DNA from: Atriophallophorus winterbourni
Taxonomy: Eukaryota; Platyhelminthes; Trematoda; Plagiorchiida; Microphallidae
Direction of reading: 5' to 3'
Assembly: GCA_013407085.1 (NCBI GenBank)
Contig: JACCGJ010018222.1
Coordinates: 1-64,000, forward strand
Length of the DNA stretch: 64,000 nucleotides
Shown: positions 11,635 through 24,275 of the stretch, piece by piece
Position numbering within the stretch: the first letter of the stretch is position 1
Layout of the letters: the number at the start of each line of letters is the position of its first letter
Position numbers and translations under genes: made by a program
The notes under the pieces: generated by a model
What the model was told of the DNA's origin: nothing
The model's input: only the letters and a program-made list of their open reading frames with translations
Databases searched by the model: none

Positions 11635-11690
11635 GTGGATAATTCGATGGAAAATATTTATGAATCATTTCCCATTAGAAGATGAGTCAC

Positions 11691-11696
11691 AATAAA
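11691..11696 (+). terminator. Polyadenylation signal of lectin-like gene
   Basis: AATAAA lies 57 bases after the stop codon. It is conserved at the matching place in the right arm (about 25,912-25,918, minus strand). Confidence 0.55.
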
Positions 11697-11699
11697 ACG

Positions 11700-12879
11700 T
11701 AGTCTGATCAATGGAGAATAATTTAATTTAACATATTAACCCCATCACGGCATAATATAAAGAAACATTCTATTAAAGCTTTGCCGGCTCTACAACGATT
11801 CATCTGCCATTTAGGCTGGGTAAACGTATTTCAAATGACGTGTATCAAGGTCATGCGCTCTGTGGATTTCAAGCATTCCAGTATAGATAACAATAGATTA
11901 TTATGTATATAAAATAAATAACATGTTTTGTGAATATTTTTGTTAACACACACATATTGTTCAATAGAGAATTATACAAAAATGGAAAATATTAAATATA
12001 AATAAGGCAAATACAATAAGTGAGCTATATGCGATTTCAAAAGCGGTTTACTTGTACTCTCTTTCTTTATACCGAAACATCCAACAGTATTTGAGGAGAT
12101 AAATGAATTGCAACCTCTCTGAATGTGCTGTTCCACAATTCTCATTGAAATATAATTTGAAGTTCGTCTTTAATATGCTGTCTTGCATGCCGAAGCCACA
12201 GTACCATAACGATTTCGCGTGGTGTACATCATGGATCGATACGTTCCACTTTTATATGTCATTTATACATTTTTGATCTTCATTGTTACCATTATCACTT
12301 AATTAAAAATATAGCCCAACGATGTTGCCGTGAATAATACCACACAAATAATGTCCACTAACATGCTTTATAATAATTATTTACAGTAATTAGACATGGT
12401 TATCCGCAACAAGCTAAACGAGAATATTCAGAGACTCAAGTATACATTTGATAAATATATGGATATAGACGGAACATATTATCCATTAATGAGAACACCT
12501 TTCTAGCTGTCACAATATTCAATGTAAAAATTCGATCCAATTTGGATAACATCATTGCTCGATTACGTTTCTTCCCATTGGTTTCAGATGCGCGAACAGA
12601 ACACATTGCCGGTCATTTTATTTTGCCGATCGATCCAAATTGTGTGTTCTCATGCTTTACGTGGACGCTCTTTTGCCCTCTACCTTCAAAAACGTTTTTC
12701 CAGACAATTGGCATCGTCATGTGTTGCTTAGAAAAGAGTGAATCGTAACATATATTAAAGTTGCATCGATTTTAACTCAGACGATGCGATCATAATTATA
12801 CAAACATATGCTTCAATATAATTGACAATTTGATTTGATTCATTTTTTCTGAACTTCTGTTCAGATAACGTCATACATA
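11700..12879. other. Non-coding, part of the left arm
   Basis: The whole stretch has an inverted counterpart at about 24,300-25,910. A 68-codon frame at 12,542-12,748 is not conserved as an open frame in the counterpart, so I do not call it a gene. Confidence 0.55.
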
Positions 12880-13755
12880 TTGTTTTAATTCAATGAAACT
12901 TTTTGCAATGATATATACACATTACACCTATTTAAGTAACTAACAAACTGAGTTTAGTTCAGTTTAATTTGCACAGGACAATAAATGTCATACTAGCCTG
13001 ACGAGCGTCCATAATTTGTTTTGATGGAAAGATGCAAAGAAGCACCCACTACTGCCACAACGTTTTTCTACTCCTGTCCTATTGAAATCGGAAACTATAT
13101 TTATGGGGCACCGCTTTATAAACGATGCAGAAACAATAAATAGCAGATTTGCTTCACTAGAACGTTGGGAGGTTAGCGGAAGAAGAATTATGTATATAAA
13201 ACAGAAAAATCTAGAATTTACGTTTTTACAGGATGAAGCACTGGAGGTGACTAATAAAAGCTTTTAAAGCAATTAGGGAGAGTATTTAGGAAATAACATT
13301 CCCTGGTCGCGGTGCGAACCCTGTTCAAAACTGGAGAGGTTACTGCAGTATATAGGTTCTTCTAGAAGACGTCTCCAGAATTCTGCCACCCTAAATCTGA
13401 CAAAGTGTTTCCTGGAGTTTAGCCGATGTTGCTTCTTGGCAAGTTTAATTACACAGCCTCTGAGGCCCAGTTTATGATTAAAGTTAAAGAATTCGTTTGT
13501 TGAACGTCACTGATGCCCCTCAAGTTCCATTGAATCCACTTATTAAACTGCGGTATTTAAGGAAGGAAAGAAAGACTTTAGACGTGCAGCTCCTCCCTCG
13601 CTGACAATTATTCATGTGAGTTGCGAGATGGTTTAATGTCGAACGATGTCCTTCTTGCAGTGAAGAAAGACATTGATCACAATATTTAATATTGGGAAGA
13701 ACTAATGCCCTGCAAAGTGGCAGGAATGCATATTCTTTTCTGCTTGAGAGCATTG
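12880..13755 (-). pseudogene. CR1 family A RT C-terminus and 3' UTR, decayed
   Basis: Minus strand 13,753-13,520 still reads as the RT C-terminal region (PNIKYCDQCLSSLQEGHRST). The FWN-type end near 13,400, the 3' UTR, and a decayed AACTG tail at 12,950-12,990 follow. It is the left-arm partner of 23,400-24,275 and is also similar to 610-1,250. Confidence 0.65.
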
Positions 13756-14160
13756 ATTTGTGACAAAGAAGGGAAAAAAGTTTATTTCACGCTTGCTACC
13801 ACGAAAATTTGAATAAGTTCGGCAAGATAAATCACGAAGAATATCCGAATGTATGATTTCTGGAAAAATGTCAACACAGAGGTGGTATCAAATTTCAAAT
13901 GATGTGACCTTCAGTATTTTCATTCAAGTGCATTCTATTTCATGGATTTTGAACAACCTGAGTCACATCAATTGACTTTCGCAAATGCTATGATATGCCT
14001 CTCCAATAAGTATTTGAAGGTTAGTCTGTTTTTCACCGTCTGATTTTGTATCAGAGGTCATATCCTTTGGTGACCACGTTGATAGATCATGTATCAAACA
14101 TTTGCGTGACTGTTGTCGATTTACTTCATAGATCTTTAGTCGCGCTGACATTGATGCAGA
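13756..14160 (-). repeat. Unclassified repeat R, copy 2
   Basis: Inverted relative to copies at 9,011-9,480 and 20,930-21,420. The ATTTCTGGAAAAATGTC segment at 13,857 is the clearest anchor. Confidence 0.55.
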
Positions 14161-16400
14161 TACGATAATTACAATTCTGTGAATTTTTGTTGTATGGTTT
14201 AATGATTTCCCTCAACTTGAGAGATGCATTGGGTTTTTATAACAGGTTTGAAAAATAATGAAAATATAATAATTAGTAACGAAATTCAATTTAATTCAAG
14301 GTTTTATTTGTCTAACAAAAGTCAAACTCTACAATAATCATAGGCTAGTAAAACTTAAAATCTAAGTGAATGAAGGCAACATAATCATTTAAAGTATACA
14401 GTTTGTAAATCGCCAGGAAACGAAGAAATCAATAAAGTCTCGTCTAATTTCGTTTTGATCACTTGCAGGCTAGTGAAGTGGGTAAAGTATGAAGTAAAAT
14501 GTTTTAATTAAAACAGATAAGAAGATAATAAATACCTTCACAGCTTAGGCTGAAATGTGGTACCGGCGGTGAATATTGATTTGTCCGATAATTCTGTGTG
14601 TCCCGTGGCGTAGATAGGCCCTGTAATGGACTGTTTGGGTTAGAGAACAATTTGTAAAGTAATATAAGGACTTATCTGATTTGTCGAAAGGAGAAGTCTG
14701 ACAGGATTATTGCATCTTTTCTTCCGTTACTAGGCTTGCTTCTGATGCTAAGTCCTAGCTTTCCTGAGCGTTGATTGATTCGCTGCATAAGTTCAACATC
14801 TTTCATGAGCCACGCTTACCATGACTGCACAGCTCAATTCACGAATGGCGTCAAATATTAATTCATAATTATTGAGAATATCAAGGTCGGAAAATTCCCT
14901 AAACTCGTTTTGATAAAATTTATGATACGGTACGCTTTTTCAAATGCAGTATTACAACATTCGAGCATTTATTGTTCGCCGACCGCTTTAGTCGACAATT
15001 ATGGTTCGGTGTGGCAATAACAAAAACTGTCGTATCTTGTATTGCACATTTCGATCTCATCTAAGTTAACCAGAGCTGTGACTTTCTAATTCCAGTGAGA
15101 ATAACGTTTCGAAAGTTGAATAAAGAAATTTAGTTTTAGGCATATTGATCCCGTCAATTTCAAATTTTAGAAAGTTTAAAATATCTGAAAGTACATGTTA
15201 CGAGTTTATTCAGATGATTAATTAAAATGAAGACTTGTTTATTGTTTCCTTTCCGAACAATATTTGAGATTTTACATAAAAAATGAACATGGAAAATAAT
15301 GATTTATACAGTTAACGATCAAACCAGAAACGTTAAGCATTGCTAAATCAAATTTAGTTCAGCTGTATGGAAACCAAAATCCACGAAGTCATGTACTCCA
15401 TATCATCAGCAACGTCTGAACCAATTAAAATCGTGGAAAACGTTCTAAAATAATCCACTCTACGTCAGTTCCACAATGAAGTCAATTGTATTGAAACACA
15501 TCCCCACATAAGAAGATTTTTAGCAAATTTTGATTAAGAGATCACATTTTTTAACGAAAGTGATGTAATGTGGGAAAATATGAAATTACTTATTTCGATT
15601 AAAATGAATTTGATATTTTAGGTGATCTAAAAGCAACAAACACTTAAATAACCAAAGTTTGGTGAATATTAAAATGCATAAATATTGATGATTTTAGGTT
15701 AGCAACATTTTGTAAAGTTGGATAAGGTCTCCTCTGATTCGTCGATAGGAAAGTTCGAATATTGTCGGGTGTGCTATCGTTTCTTTATAAGACTTGTTTC
15801 GCATGCAGAGACTCGTTCTGTTTAGCATATGTTCTACAACTTTCTTGAACCACGGAAACCAATACTGCACATCATATTCCTTTTACTGCATTCATGATCC
15901 TTGGAAGAAAATTTCTTAAATACCCTTTTCAATAGAGTGCGGACACATGTTGCCTGTCCGTCGGCAGTACTAGCTTGAAGGTGGATATTCACTGGAACAT
16001 ATTTAGACACTCAAATCTTTTTTTAATGCAATAAGAAAGGCTATGTGATCCTATGTTGAAATTCGAAGTATTTCAAAGTTTTTGGCCATGACAGAAATTG
16101 TTGAATACCAGAGAAAACTGCTGTGAAGTCATCAAATTACCTCTAATCCACACATCCAGGTCTTTCTCTTCCACAACACATGAACGTTGCTCAGATCCCA
16201 GAGAGTACGTGAATTCTAATGATTTACCGACGTTTAACATTTTGCTTTAATGATGTTGAATAGTAGGCAGTTTCGTAAGGACCACGTATGAAGTGCACCG
16301 AAATATTTTGGTGGAATTTGACAATATTCTGTGGTGCGTACGCTAGTCCAGACATTGATGTAATCGGAAACAATCTGATTTTGCTGCGAACAATTTCAAT
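14000..16400 (+). repeat. Repeated block S, copy 1
   Basis: The block recurs as 27,950-29,220 (same orientation, with roughly 14,340-15,460 deleted), as 18,900-21,100 (inverted), and in part as 21,640-22,690 (inverted). It is largely made of CR1 3' pieces on the minus strand; one C-terminal remnant lies at 14,640-14,860. Confidence 0.6.
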
Positions 16401-16760
16401 TATATCGTTTGCGTACAACAGGAAGAGTATTGTCCTCAAGAATGAGCCTTGAGTTACACTACTGGTAACGTCTACTGGTCTGGATAGTGCCCAATAAACT
16501 TTAACAATGATAACTTTATCAGTCAAGTAATCTTCTATCCAGGCCAAATATCTACCCCACACACTGAGCTCCTCAGATGTTTGTAGCAGTATGCCGCGGT
16601 TAACACGGTCAAAAGCTTTAGACATCCAAGTAACAAGCATGGATAAAGTATCCATCGTCCACGACTCGAGTACAGTTATCGAAAGTTATGAGAAGATTGG
16701 TGAGACAGGAGTGTCCTCTCCTAAATCCATGATGTGCGACAAATCGTTGGAGAACTTAAA
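15700..16760 (-). pseudogene. CR1 family B RT fragment, decayed
   Basis: Minus strand 16,655-16,224 encodes a mutated RT core: MSKAFDRVNRGILLQ, then a weakened VTSSVTQGSFLRTILFLLYAND, with the catalytic FADD box lost. The frame resembles the healthier copy at 32,199-33,458. The C-terminal WF.K.VE and LSKQVL-like region follows at 15,960-15,700. Upstream endonuclease remnants lie at about 18,960-17,000, broken up by SINEs. Heavily mutated, no activity possible. Confidence 0.7.
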
Positions 16761-17209
16761 TACCACTGGCAACAACGTGAATTGTCTGTAGTTTGACACA
16801 TCGGATCGGTTACAGCCTTTGTATATCGGTCAGATTAATCCATTTTTCCTGTAAGTTGCAACCTTGCTACAAATCAGTTACTGGTTTAAAGAATCAGAGA
16901 GTGGTGAGAAGAGAAAATGAGCGCATTGTTAAAGGAGGACAGGTTTTATTTCATCAATACCATTAGATGTTTGTATTTAACCAGAGTAGCCTTATCAGGA
17001 CACTCTCGGGCTTCACGGCGAAATCGTGTGTGATTTTGTGATCGAAATGCTAGTTTATTATAAAATAAGCGCTCGTTTAAAAAACATTTAACGAGTACTT
17101 TAGTCGTTTCGAGAGCAAATGATGTAGTTTCAGTCGTAGTAAGAAAAGCTGAAACGCTTATCTTTACCCTCGCTTTCTGTTCACGAACTGATAGAGAAGC
17201 TTCTGGTTT

Positions 17210-17620
17210 CGATCAATGTTATCCATTAGATTGATTTGATTCTCTTCTTTATCATCCGGGACAAATTTAGTAACTTTTTTTTCAGCAAACAGTAAGATTA
17301 TTAGGATTCAGGTGTTGCCAGTAATATGTGACTCCTTCACGCACAGCTTTTCAAGTTTAACCATTTCCTTGTTCACGTCACGGATTTGAATCCCTTTTTC
17401 TGTTTTTGAAACGTATTTCGTGTACGGTTCATTTTTCGGTTGATTTTCTGACGTATCGATTACCGGCATTGTTGACCATAGGTTTTAATCGGTTCCCAGT
17501 CATTGACTTCTTGAGGTTATGAGCTTTGGGTTTCATTCAATTTCGTCCATCAGATTGATTTGATAGCCATCTTCATGCTCCTGGACAAGTTTAGTAACTT
17601 TGTTTCTCAACAATGGTGAA
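17210..17620 (-). repeat. Direct repeat of CR1 endonuclease-region sequence, copy 1
   Basis: It aligns with 18,235-18,530 (for example ATTCAGGTGTTGCCA at 17,309 versus ATCAGGTGTTGCCA at 18,299). A third partial repeat lies within it at 17,535-17,620. It is probably part of the CR1 family B body on the minus strand. Confidence 0.5.
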
Positions 17621-17800
17621 GGTCCTGTGTTAGATTCAGACCCGAGGCAGGATATGCACCGCTAATTAGCTCAAGTAAGAGTGAAACTCGAGTCCAGTGT
17701 TTCCAACGTGGACCGTCGTGATAAACTTTGTGAATATTTTGAAGGACTTTGTACTGATGAGTAGTCGTCAAAATATAAAGAACCAACTTACCAAACACTC
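17611..17800 (+). mobile_element. Smalpha-like SINE, 5'-truncated, dead hammerhead
   Basis: It shares the ribozyme region and 3' tail with 52,450-52,635. The hammerhead position (17,656-17,700) has its core changed to CTAATTA, although GAAA, the CTCGAG stem III and GTC remain. Box A and most of box B are missing or mutated. Confidence 0.7.
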
Positions 17801-17867
17801 TGAAACAACCATGAGTGTCAGATTTATTCGGTGCTAGCTTACACTGTATTTGATGGGAGGACCTTAC

Positions 17868-18240
17868 ATGGCGATCAGGCCGGTTCGAAGACCACAACCG
17901 ATGTTGCTGGCTCCTACTCGACTGGTCGAGCATACGACGCTACTCAAATGTGCCAGCCTGGAGAACATTTCATAAACGTTAAAACGCGATCGGTCAAACT
18001 GTGGACGTTATCCCGGGTCTTTGAATCGTGAGACTAAAATGGTGATGGTCAGGGGTTCAAATTCCACCCGAAGCGTAGGATATGCACTGCTAATGAGCTC
18101 AAATAAGAGACAAAACACAAGCCCGGTGCTTCCCTTATGGACCGTCGTGATCAAATTTGAGAATAGTTCGAAGGACTTGGTAATGTGTAGTCGACCAAAA
18201 CATAATTAATCAACTCTCCAAACACACTAAAACTCTTCTT
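17868..18240 (+). mobile_element. Smalpha-like SINE, full length, dead hammerhead
   Basis: It aligns from the GATCAGGCCGGTT start through the tail with 52,280-52,635. Box B is nearly intact (GGTTCAAATTCC at 18,053). The hammerhead (18,084-18,129) has CTAATGA and a disrupted GAAA region, so it should not cleave. Confidence 0.7.
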
Positions 18241-18965
18241 TTCCATTCGGGACAAGCTTATTAACTTTTTTCTCAACTAACAGTAGTAATCTCATGAATC
18301 AGGTGTTGCCAACAGTAGGTGGCTACTCCACGAACACTTTCTCACATTTAGCCATTACCGTGTTCCACTCCAAATCACGAATTTGAATCAATTTTTCAGA
18401 TTCTTCGAAAGATATATTTAGAGTGAAGTTCTATTTGTTTGGTTGATTGATTTGCTAACGCATCGATAACCAGCATTGCTGGACATCAGTGTTAATCGGG
18501 GCCCAGTCGGTGACTTCTTGAAGAGCCGTTGATAATGAAAACGTAACGAATTTTCTTATAAATTTCTGAGCATCAATAGCTCTTTTCGCTCCATATATAT
18601 AGTAGAGAACAGTAACTACATGAGCAATCTTCCCAAATTGTGCTTCATAGCGGATATCCTCGATGACAATTTACTCGCTCGTCAGAAGAAGATTGAGTAT
18701 GGACGGTGTGTTTGTGCCTCTGAAGCGATTGCTGCTGGATATGTGATTGAAAAAAATGAATTTTGATAAACATTTCTTGAAAATAGATGATCGAGAGAAC
18801 TCACCGTTGGTATCATGTTTTTTAGTACATTAGAGAGAATAAAGTCACCCATGATCCGTGCATTGTTTGTATATGTGCTTAGGGTGGTCGGTAAATCACA
18901 CCGGCTACATAGTTTTTACCTGTTGCTAATTCAAGTGAACGCTAAAGTATATCTTCCAGTATCAA
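18235..18965 (-). pseudogene. CR1 family B endonuclease-region remnant
   Basis: Minus strand near 18,930-18,860 still suggests the GVIYRP-type endonuclease motif. Otherwise it is a decayed non-coding stretch, the upstream part of the CR1 body whose RT lies at 15,700-16,760. Confidence 0.45.
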
Positions 18966-19019
18966 ATCCTAACCCGTGATTTCTTTGAACGTATGGTGTT
19001 CATAATAGAAAATAGCAAC

Positions 19020-19330
19020 ACTTCCTTCTTCGCCGTCCGAATGATCGCGACGTAGAAGTAAGATGTTTAGTAAACAGTAAAAGAAATACGGTGTGAAGTC
19101 ATGGTCTCTGTGGTTCAAGAAAGATGTAGAACACATGCTCAACAAAACAAGTTCTCGGCTATCGAAACAAGTCTTATAAAGAAAGGATAGCAAACTCGAA
19201 AATGTTCGCTTTGTCCTATCGATCAATCAGAGGACACCTCATCCAACTTTACAAAAAGTTTGATACCCTAAAACATCAATATTTAAGCAAGGGATACTAA
19301 CTCATGAATGTAAGTTGGTGGTACGCTATT
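19020..19330 (+). pseudogene. CR1 family B RT C-terminal remnant
   Basis: The plus strand reads KSWSLWFKKDVEHMLNKTS and RLSKQVL, the CR1 thumb end, in the frame around 19,095-19,170. It meets the minus-strand endonuclease remnant head to head at about 19,000, which marks the inner edge of the right arm. Confidence 0.55.
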
Positions 19331-20929
19331 TTGCTTAAAAAAATTAAACGGTATTTTCATTAAATCATTGTCTGTTTAAAATGGAGACGATTACCTTAAG
19401 CAAGCTCACTTTATTAGCTGCCATGACTTTGAAATGAAATTAGAATAAAAATTACTCGATTATTTTAATTGATTATATACTGTTTAAGTGATGTTGCTTT
19501 ATAGATCATTACAAAAAATCGAATTTAACTTCAATTGAGTTGAGGAATTTCATATTTTCCCCCAATCACAACACGTTACTTAAAATATTTGCTCTATTAA
19601 TCAAAATGCGCCGCAGTTCTATTTTATGCGATTTGTTTCAAGAAAATTGACTTCATTGTGAAATTGACATCTGCTGGATAATTTTAGAAAGTTCTTCATG
19701 ATTTTGGTTGGATCGGACAAAGGTAGTTATTGGGTTCCATCCAGAAGAATTGTTTTTGATTTAGAAATGCTTAACGTTTCTGTTTTGATCGTTAACTGTA
19801 CAAATCATTATTTTTTGATATTCATTTTCAAGGTAAAGTCTCAAATATTGTTCCGAACAGTCACTGTGTCACTTCGCAATAAAGAAGTCTTCATTTAAAC
19901 TACTCATCTGCATATACTCGTAACTTGTACTTTCAGATATTCTGAAAATTCTAAAATGTGAAATTGACGGAATCAATCTGCTTAAAACCATATTTCGTGA
20001 TTCCACTATTAGAAGGCTATTCTCACTTGAATTGGAAATCTTAGCACTGGTTGCATCTGATGAGATCGACGTGTACAATAAAAGATACGACAGTTTTTGT
20101 GATTGCCACACCGAAACATAATTGTCAACTAAACCGGTCGGCAAGCAATAAAATACTCAAATGTTTTATCAGTGCATTTGAAAAGGCAAAACGTTCATAA
20201 ATTTTATCAAAATAAAATCAAAAGATAATCCCAATAATCATGAATTCATACTTGACACCAGTCATAAATTGGGCTGTGCAGCCATGGTAACCGTGGCTCG
20301 TGTAAGACGCTGAACTCATGCAGCGAATCTGTCACCGATCAGCAAAACTATTACTCAGCATCTGAAACAAGCCTTATAACGAAAGCATAGCTCGAATGAA
20401 TCTGTTCGACTTTTCCATTGGACAAATATGATAAGTCCCTATACAACTTTACAAAATGTACTAAAAGCCAAAACGTGAACTACAGAGCCTATCAACGCGA
20501 TTGATACGCAGAATTATCGACAACATCAGTATTCCCTGGTGGAACCAGATTTCAGCCTGAGCGGTGAAGTTATTTATTATCTCCTTGTCTGTTTTTATTA
20601 AAACATGTTACTTTATACTTCACTCACTTCACTAGAGTTCATGAGATTAAATCGAAATTAGACGAGTTTATATTCTTTTATTCGATTCATGACTAGTTAC
20701 AAACTGTTTACTCCCACTGATTATATTGCACTTATTCACTAAGATTTCAATTTTTGTCATACTTTGATTAGTGTAGAGTTTGACATTTTAAACAAATATA
20801 AACCTTATTAACCTTGAATTTTGTTGCTCATTATTCAATTTTTTGTATTTTCGAAAACGGTTATGGAAAACCAAAGAATCACTCAAAATGATAAAAATTG
20901 ATAAAACACACAACCAGATCAACCGAATT
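19331..20929. repeat. Repeated block S, copy 2 (inverted)
   Basis: Non-coding and AT-rich. Matches 14,300-15,690 inverted. A decayed CR1 C-terminus lies at 20,250-20,460. No gene. Confidence 0.55.
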
Positions 20930-21420
20930 GAAATCACAGATTCTGCATCCGTCAGCGCGGCGGAAGATACGAAATCACCTATGAAGGAAATAGACAACAG
21001 GCGCAAATTGTTTGAAACGTAATGTATCAACTGGGTAAATAGAGGATCCGGTTTATAATCTTTGGTACAAAAACAGACGCTGAAAATTAGAATAACATTC
21101 AAATAATCAATGGAGAGAAATGTAATAAAATTTGCGAAAGTCAATTGATGTGGCGTACGTTGTTAGAATTACGTAGAGCAGAATGAACTGAAATGAAAAT
21201 ACTGAAGGTCACACCATTTGAAATTTGATACCCTATCTATGTTGACATTTTTCCAGAAATCATACATTCGCAGATTCTTCGTGATTTATCTTGTCGAACG
21301 AATTTTCAAATTTTCGTGGTGCAAGTGTGAAATAAACTGGTTTCCTTCTATGTTACAAATCAGTGCTATGTAGCTGAAGAACTCCTGCATTCTTGTCACT
21401 TTAAAGGGCATTAGTTATCC
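20930..21420. repeat. Unclassified repeat R, copy 3
   Basis: Same orientation as 9,011-9,480, inverted to 13,756-14,160. Confidence 0.55.
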
Positions 21421-21520
21421 CAATATTGAATATGGTGATCATAATTGTTCTTCACTACATGAAGGACATCGTTTGATTGAAAAGCATTCAGCGTCTTGCA
21501 AATCGCATGAATAAGTGTCA
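21338..21520 (+). repeat. Direct repeat (CR1 family A C-terminus), left copy
   Basis: About 90% similar by eye to 23,408-23,590. It encodes a CR1 RT C-terminal remnant (ISYxNIEYGDHN). Confidence 0.65.
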
Positions 21521-21639
21521 GTGATGTATCTATTATTACATACAATATAGGTTCAAATGTCCTTTATAATTGCGTTGTGAAAACGATTTGCGTGTCTGGA
21601 TATGCTCTAGGTAAAAATCTCACTTCAAACAATCATTAT

Positions 21640-22690
21640 CGTTACAAAGGCAACATGTGTCCTCAATCTATTGAAACTTGTATTTGAGAAATTTTCGCTA
21701 AGATATTCCCAAGGATCTTGAATACATATTTGAGACCAGTCATGGAATACGGTGTGCAGTCTTGGTCTTCGCGGTTCAAGAATAATGTAGAACATATGCT
21801 GCAAATCTAACACCGCCCAACAAAACAAGATTTGCATTCGAAACAATTCGTATATAGAAAAGATAGTTGAAACAAAATTGTTCGATATTTCCTATCGACT
21901 TTTCAAAATGTTCTATACTTCAAAACATCAATATTTTTTGGAAGGGATAATATCCCATGAATATAAGTTTGTGGTACATTATTACTGCCTACACTTATAA
22001 AGGTTTATTAATTCCATCTGTGTCTGTTTTATATGGAGTTGCTTCCCTCAAGTTTGCTCACTCTATTAGCCCGCATGATTTTGAAACGAAATATGACTGA
22101 ATTATATTCAGTTATTTTTTCTTAAATAATTATATAGTGTTCAATGTAATTGCTGATCCTAATTGATACATGTGAATTTCAATGTTCACCAAACAATGGT
22201 TACCCAAAAATGTGTTGGTTTCAGACCATTGAAATACTGGAATTCAACTTGAATTGAATAAAGTAATTTCACATCTTCCGCGATCACATCACATTCATTA
22301 AAAACGTGCTCTCTTAAAAGAAATTTGCCGAAGTTATGTGTTTGTGGGGATTTGTTTCAATCCAATAACTTCATTTAGAAATAGACATTGGGTTGATAAT
22401 TTATGATTGATCTCCATTATTTTGATTGGATAAGACATGGTTTTTGCATGGCGTATATAATACATTCGTTCGTAGTTTAGGGTTTCATCCAGCAGAATTG
22501 TTTTGCTTTAGATATGCTTAAGGTTTATGGTTTGATCGTTAACTTTAAAAATCGTCATTTATCGATATTCAATATATTTGTAAAATTTCAAATAGTTTTC
22601 CGAGCCGACACTGTGACTCATCGCAATGTTGAAGTTTTAATTTAAATCTTTCATATGCATAACCTCATACCTTGTCATGTTGGATACACT
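21640..22690 (+). repeat. Second copy of block S sequence in right arm, with CR1 C-terminal remnant
   Basis: It follows 19,010-19,930 in the same orientation. The plus strand around 21,725-21,800 still reads a CR1 thumb region (RPVMEYGVQSWSSRFKNNVE). Confidence 0.55.
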
Positions 22691-23400
22691 GAATAATCTG
22701 ACAAAAACTACACGGACGGCTCAATCGATAACTCGAAGGTTGGAGTCACCTTAAATAAGAACGCCAGGAGCTGATTGAAACAATTTGTCTAGCGTCTCAA
22801 TCAGCTGTGTATTCTCCTGCTCGACCTCACTGGGTCTGACGTAGACACAAGCGAATGCGAGGGCTGAATTGTATCAAGTCAGGATAGTCGTAACCATTTG
22901 AACTTTTTTACTGGCTAGGGATATACCTGTATCTGTTTTGTGCAATCCATATATTATGAGGAGTGCAATGCCACCGCCTCACCTACCGCCAGGTCAATCG
23001 CGACTAGTTACGAGATACTGTTCGCTGATTTTTATTGGCACATTATTAGGCGCGGACAGCCAGGTCTAAGAAATCGGTATAACCCTGGGTTTATACTAAA
23101 CCACACAAAGAGAGAGGTCAGTGAAATTATTCCTCATGCTGCCCACATCAGCATACAGCACTGCGGCGCTGCTAGGCGTGCTTCTGAAACTCATCCTGCT
23201 TGCCACTCGGTCGACGCCCCCAAAAGCTGCACGTTTTTGTCCATACTATTTAAATTGTTAGTATCAGGTTCTGCAGCCTCTTACATGAATGGTACGGACC
23301 GTTGTCTGAAACTTGAGGCCGCATCCATCGGAGAAGAGCAACTACTGGAGACACCCGCATGGATCACATATTCATTGGCGCTAAGCCAATGGCAGGGTTA
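22690..23400 (-). pseudogene. CR1 endonuclease fragment
   Basis: The minus strand corresponds to the endonuclease region at 7,426-7,960. The segments around the GTTCGCTGAT and TTGGCACA positions line up in the same order. The plus-strand frame at 22,940-23,401 is its antisense shadow. Orientation is opposite to the surrounding CR1 pieces, so it was inserted separately. Confidence 0.6.
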
Positions 23401-24275
23401 GGGAAATAATTTGGTTTCCTCCTGTGTTGCAAATCAGTGCTATGGAGCTGAAGAACTCCTGCATTCTTGTCACTCTGAAGGGCATTAGTTATACCAATAT
23501 TGAATATGGTGATCATAATTGATCTTCACTACAAGAAGGACATCGATTGATTTAAAAGCATTCAGCCTCTTGCAACTCGCATGATTAAGTTTCGTGGGAG
23601 GAAACTTTAGCTGCACGTCTAAAGTCTTTAGATCTTTCCTTCCTTAGGAGACGCAGTATAGGACCTGAATTGAATGAAAGATTAAGGATCTTGAAAAGCT
23701 TCAGTGGCGTTCTAGAAAACGATATCTTTACCTTGAATCATGAGCTAATCACCAGGGGACGTTCACTTAAACAGGATATAAAGCGATGTCAGCTAGATTC
23801 CAGGAAACATCTTGTCTGCTATAGGTTTGTTAATTTCTGGAACCGTCTTATATAAGATCTTATATGGTGTTGTAAGTTGTGGGAGTTCTAATCATGGTTT
23901 GCACCGCGACTGGGGTATGTTATTTCGTGAATAATTTCCCTAATTACTTTAAGAGCGTTGTCAGTCACTTTTTTACCCTCTCCTGAAAACAAAATACATT
24001 ATAGATTTTTCTGTTTTATATACACGATTCTAATTTCGCTGACCTTTCAACGTGCTAGCGAGAAGAAAGTGCTATTTATTGTTGCAGCATCGGTTATAAC
24101 GCAGTGCTCCATAAATATAATCCACTATTTCAATAGTACAAGAGGAGAAAAACGTTTTGGCAGTGGTGGGTGCTTCTTTGCATCTTTCAATCATAATATT
24201 TACTGAATGCTCGTTAGGCTAGTTTGACATTTATTGTCCTGTGCAAACTGAACTGAAACGAACTGAACTCTATGC
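23400..24275 (+). pseudogene. CR1 family A RT C-terminus, 3' UTR and decayed tail
   Basis: The plus strand reads through LVTLKGISYTNIEYGDHN and then, at 23,670-23,855, the C-terminal end with KHLVCYRFVNFWNRL. The 3' UTR ends in an imperfect AACTG tail at 24,245-24,270. Partner of 12,880-13,755. Confidence 0.7.

Larger units (their letters stand above)
10020..15990 (+). repeat. Large inverted duplication, left arm
   Basis: This block matches 19,010-27,640 in inverted orientation. Anchor pairs: 10,100 with 27,560; the lectin-like genes at 11,023 and 26,588; 12,560 with 24,670; 13,310 with 23,910; 13,820 with 21,300; 14,900 with 20,190; 15,010 with 20,110; 15,475 with 19,670; 15,850 with 19,120. 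Coordinate sums step from about 37,660 to 35,120 because the right arm has an extra 2.1 kb at about 21.4-23.4 kb. Divergence is clearly visible, so the duplication is not recent. Confidence 0.8.

Noticed and set aside
22940..23401. 153-codon plus-strand frame
   Set aside because: Antisense of a CR1 endonuclease fragment; a similar antisense frame exists at 7,639-7,887.
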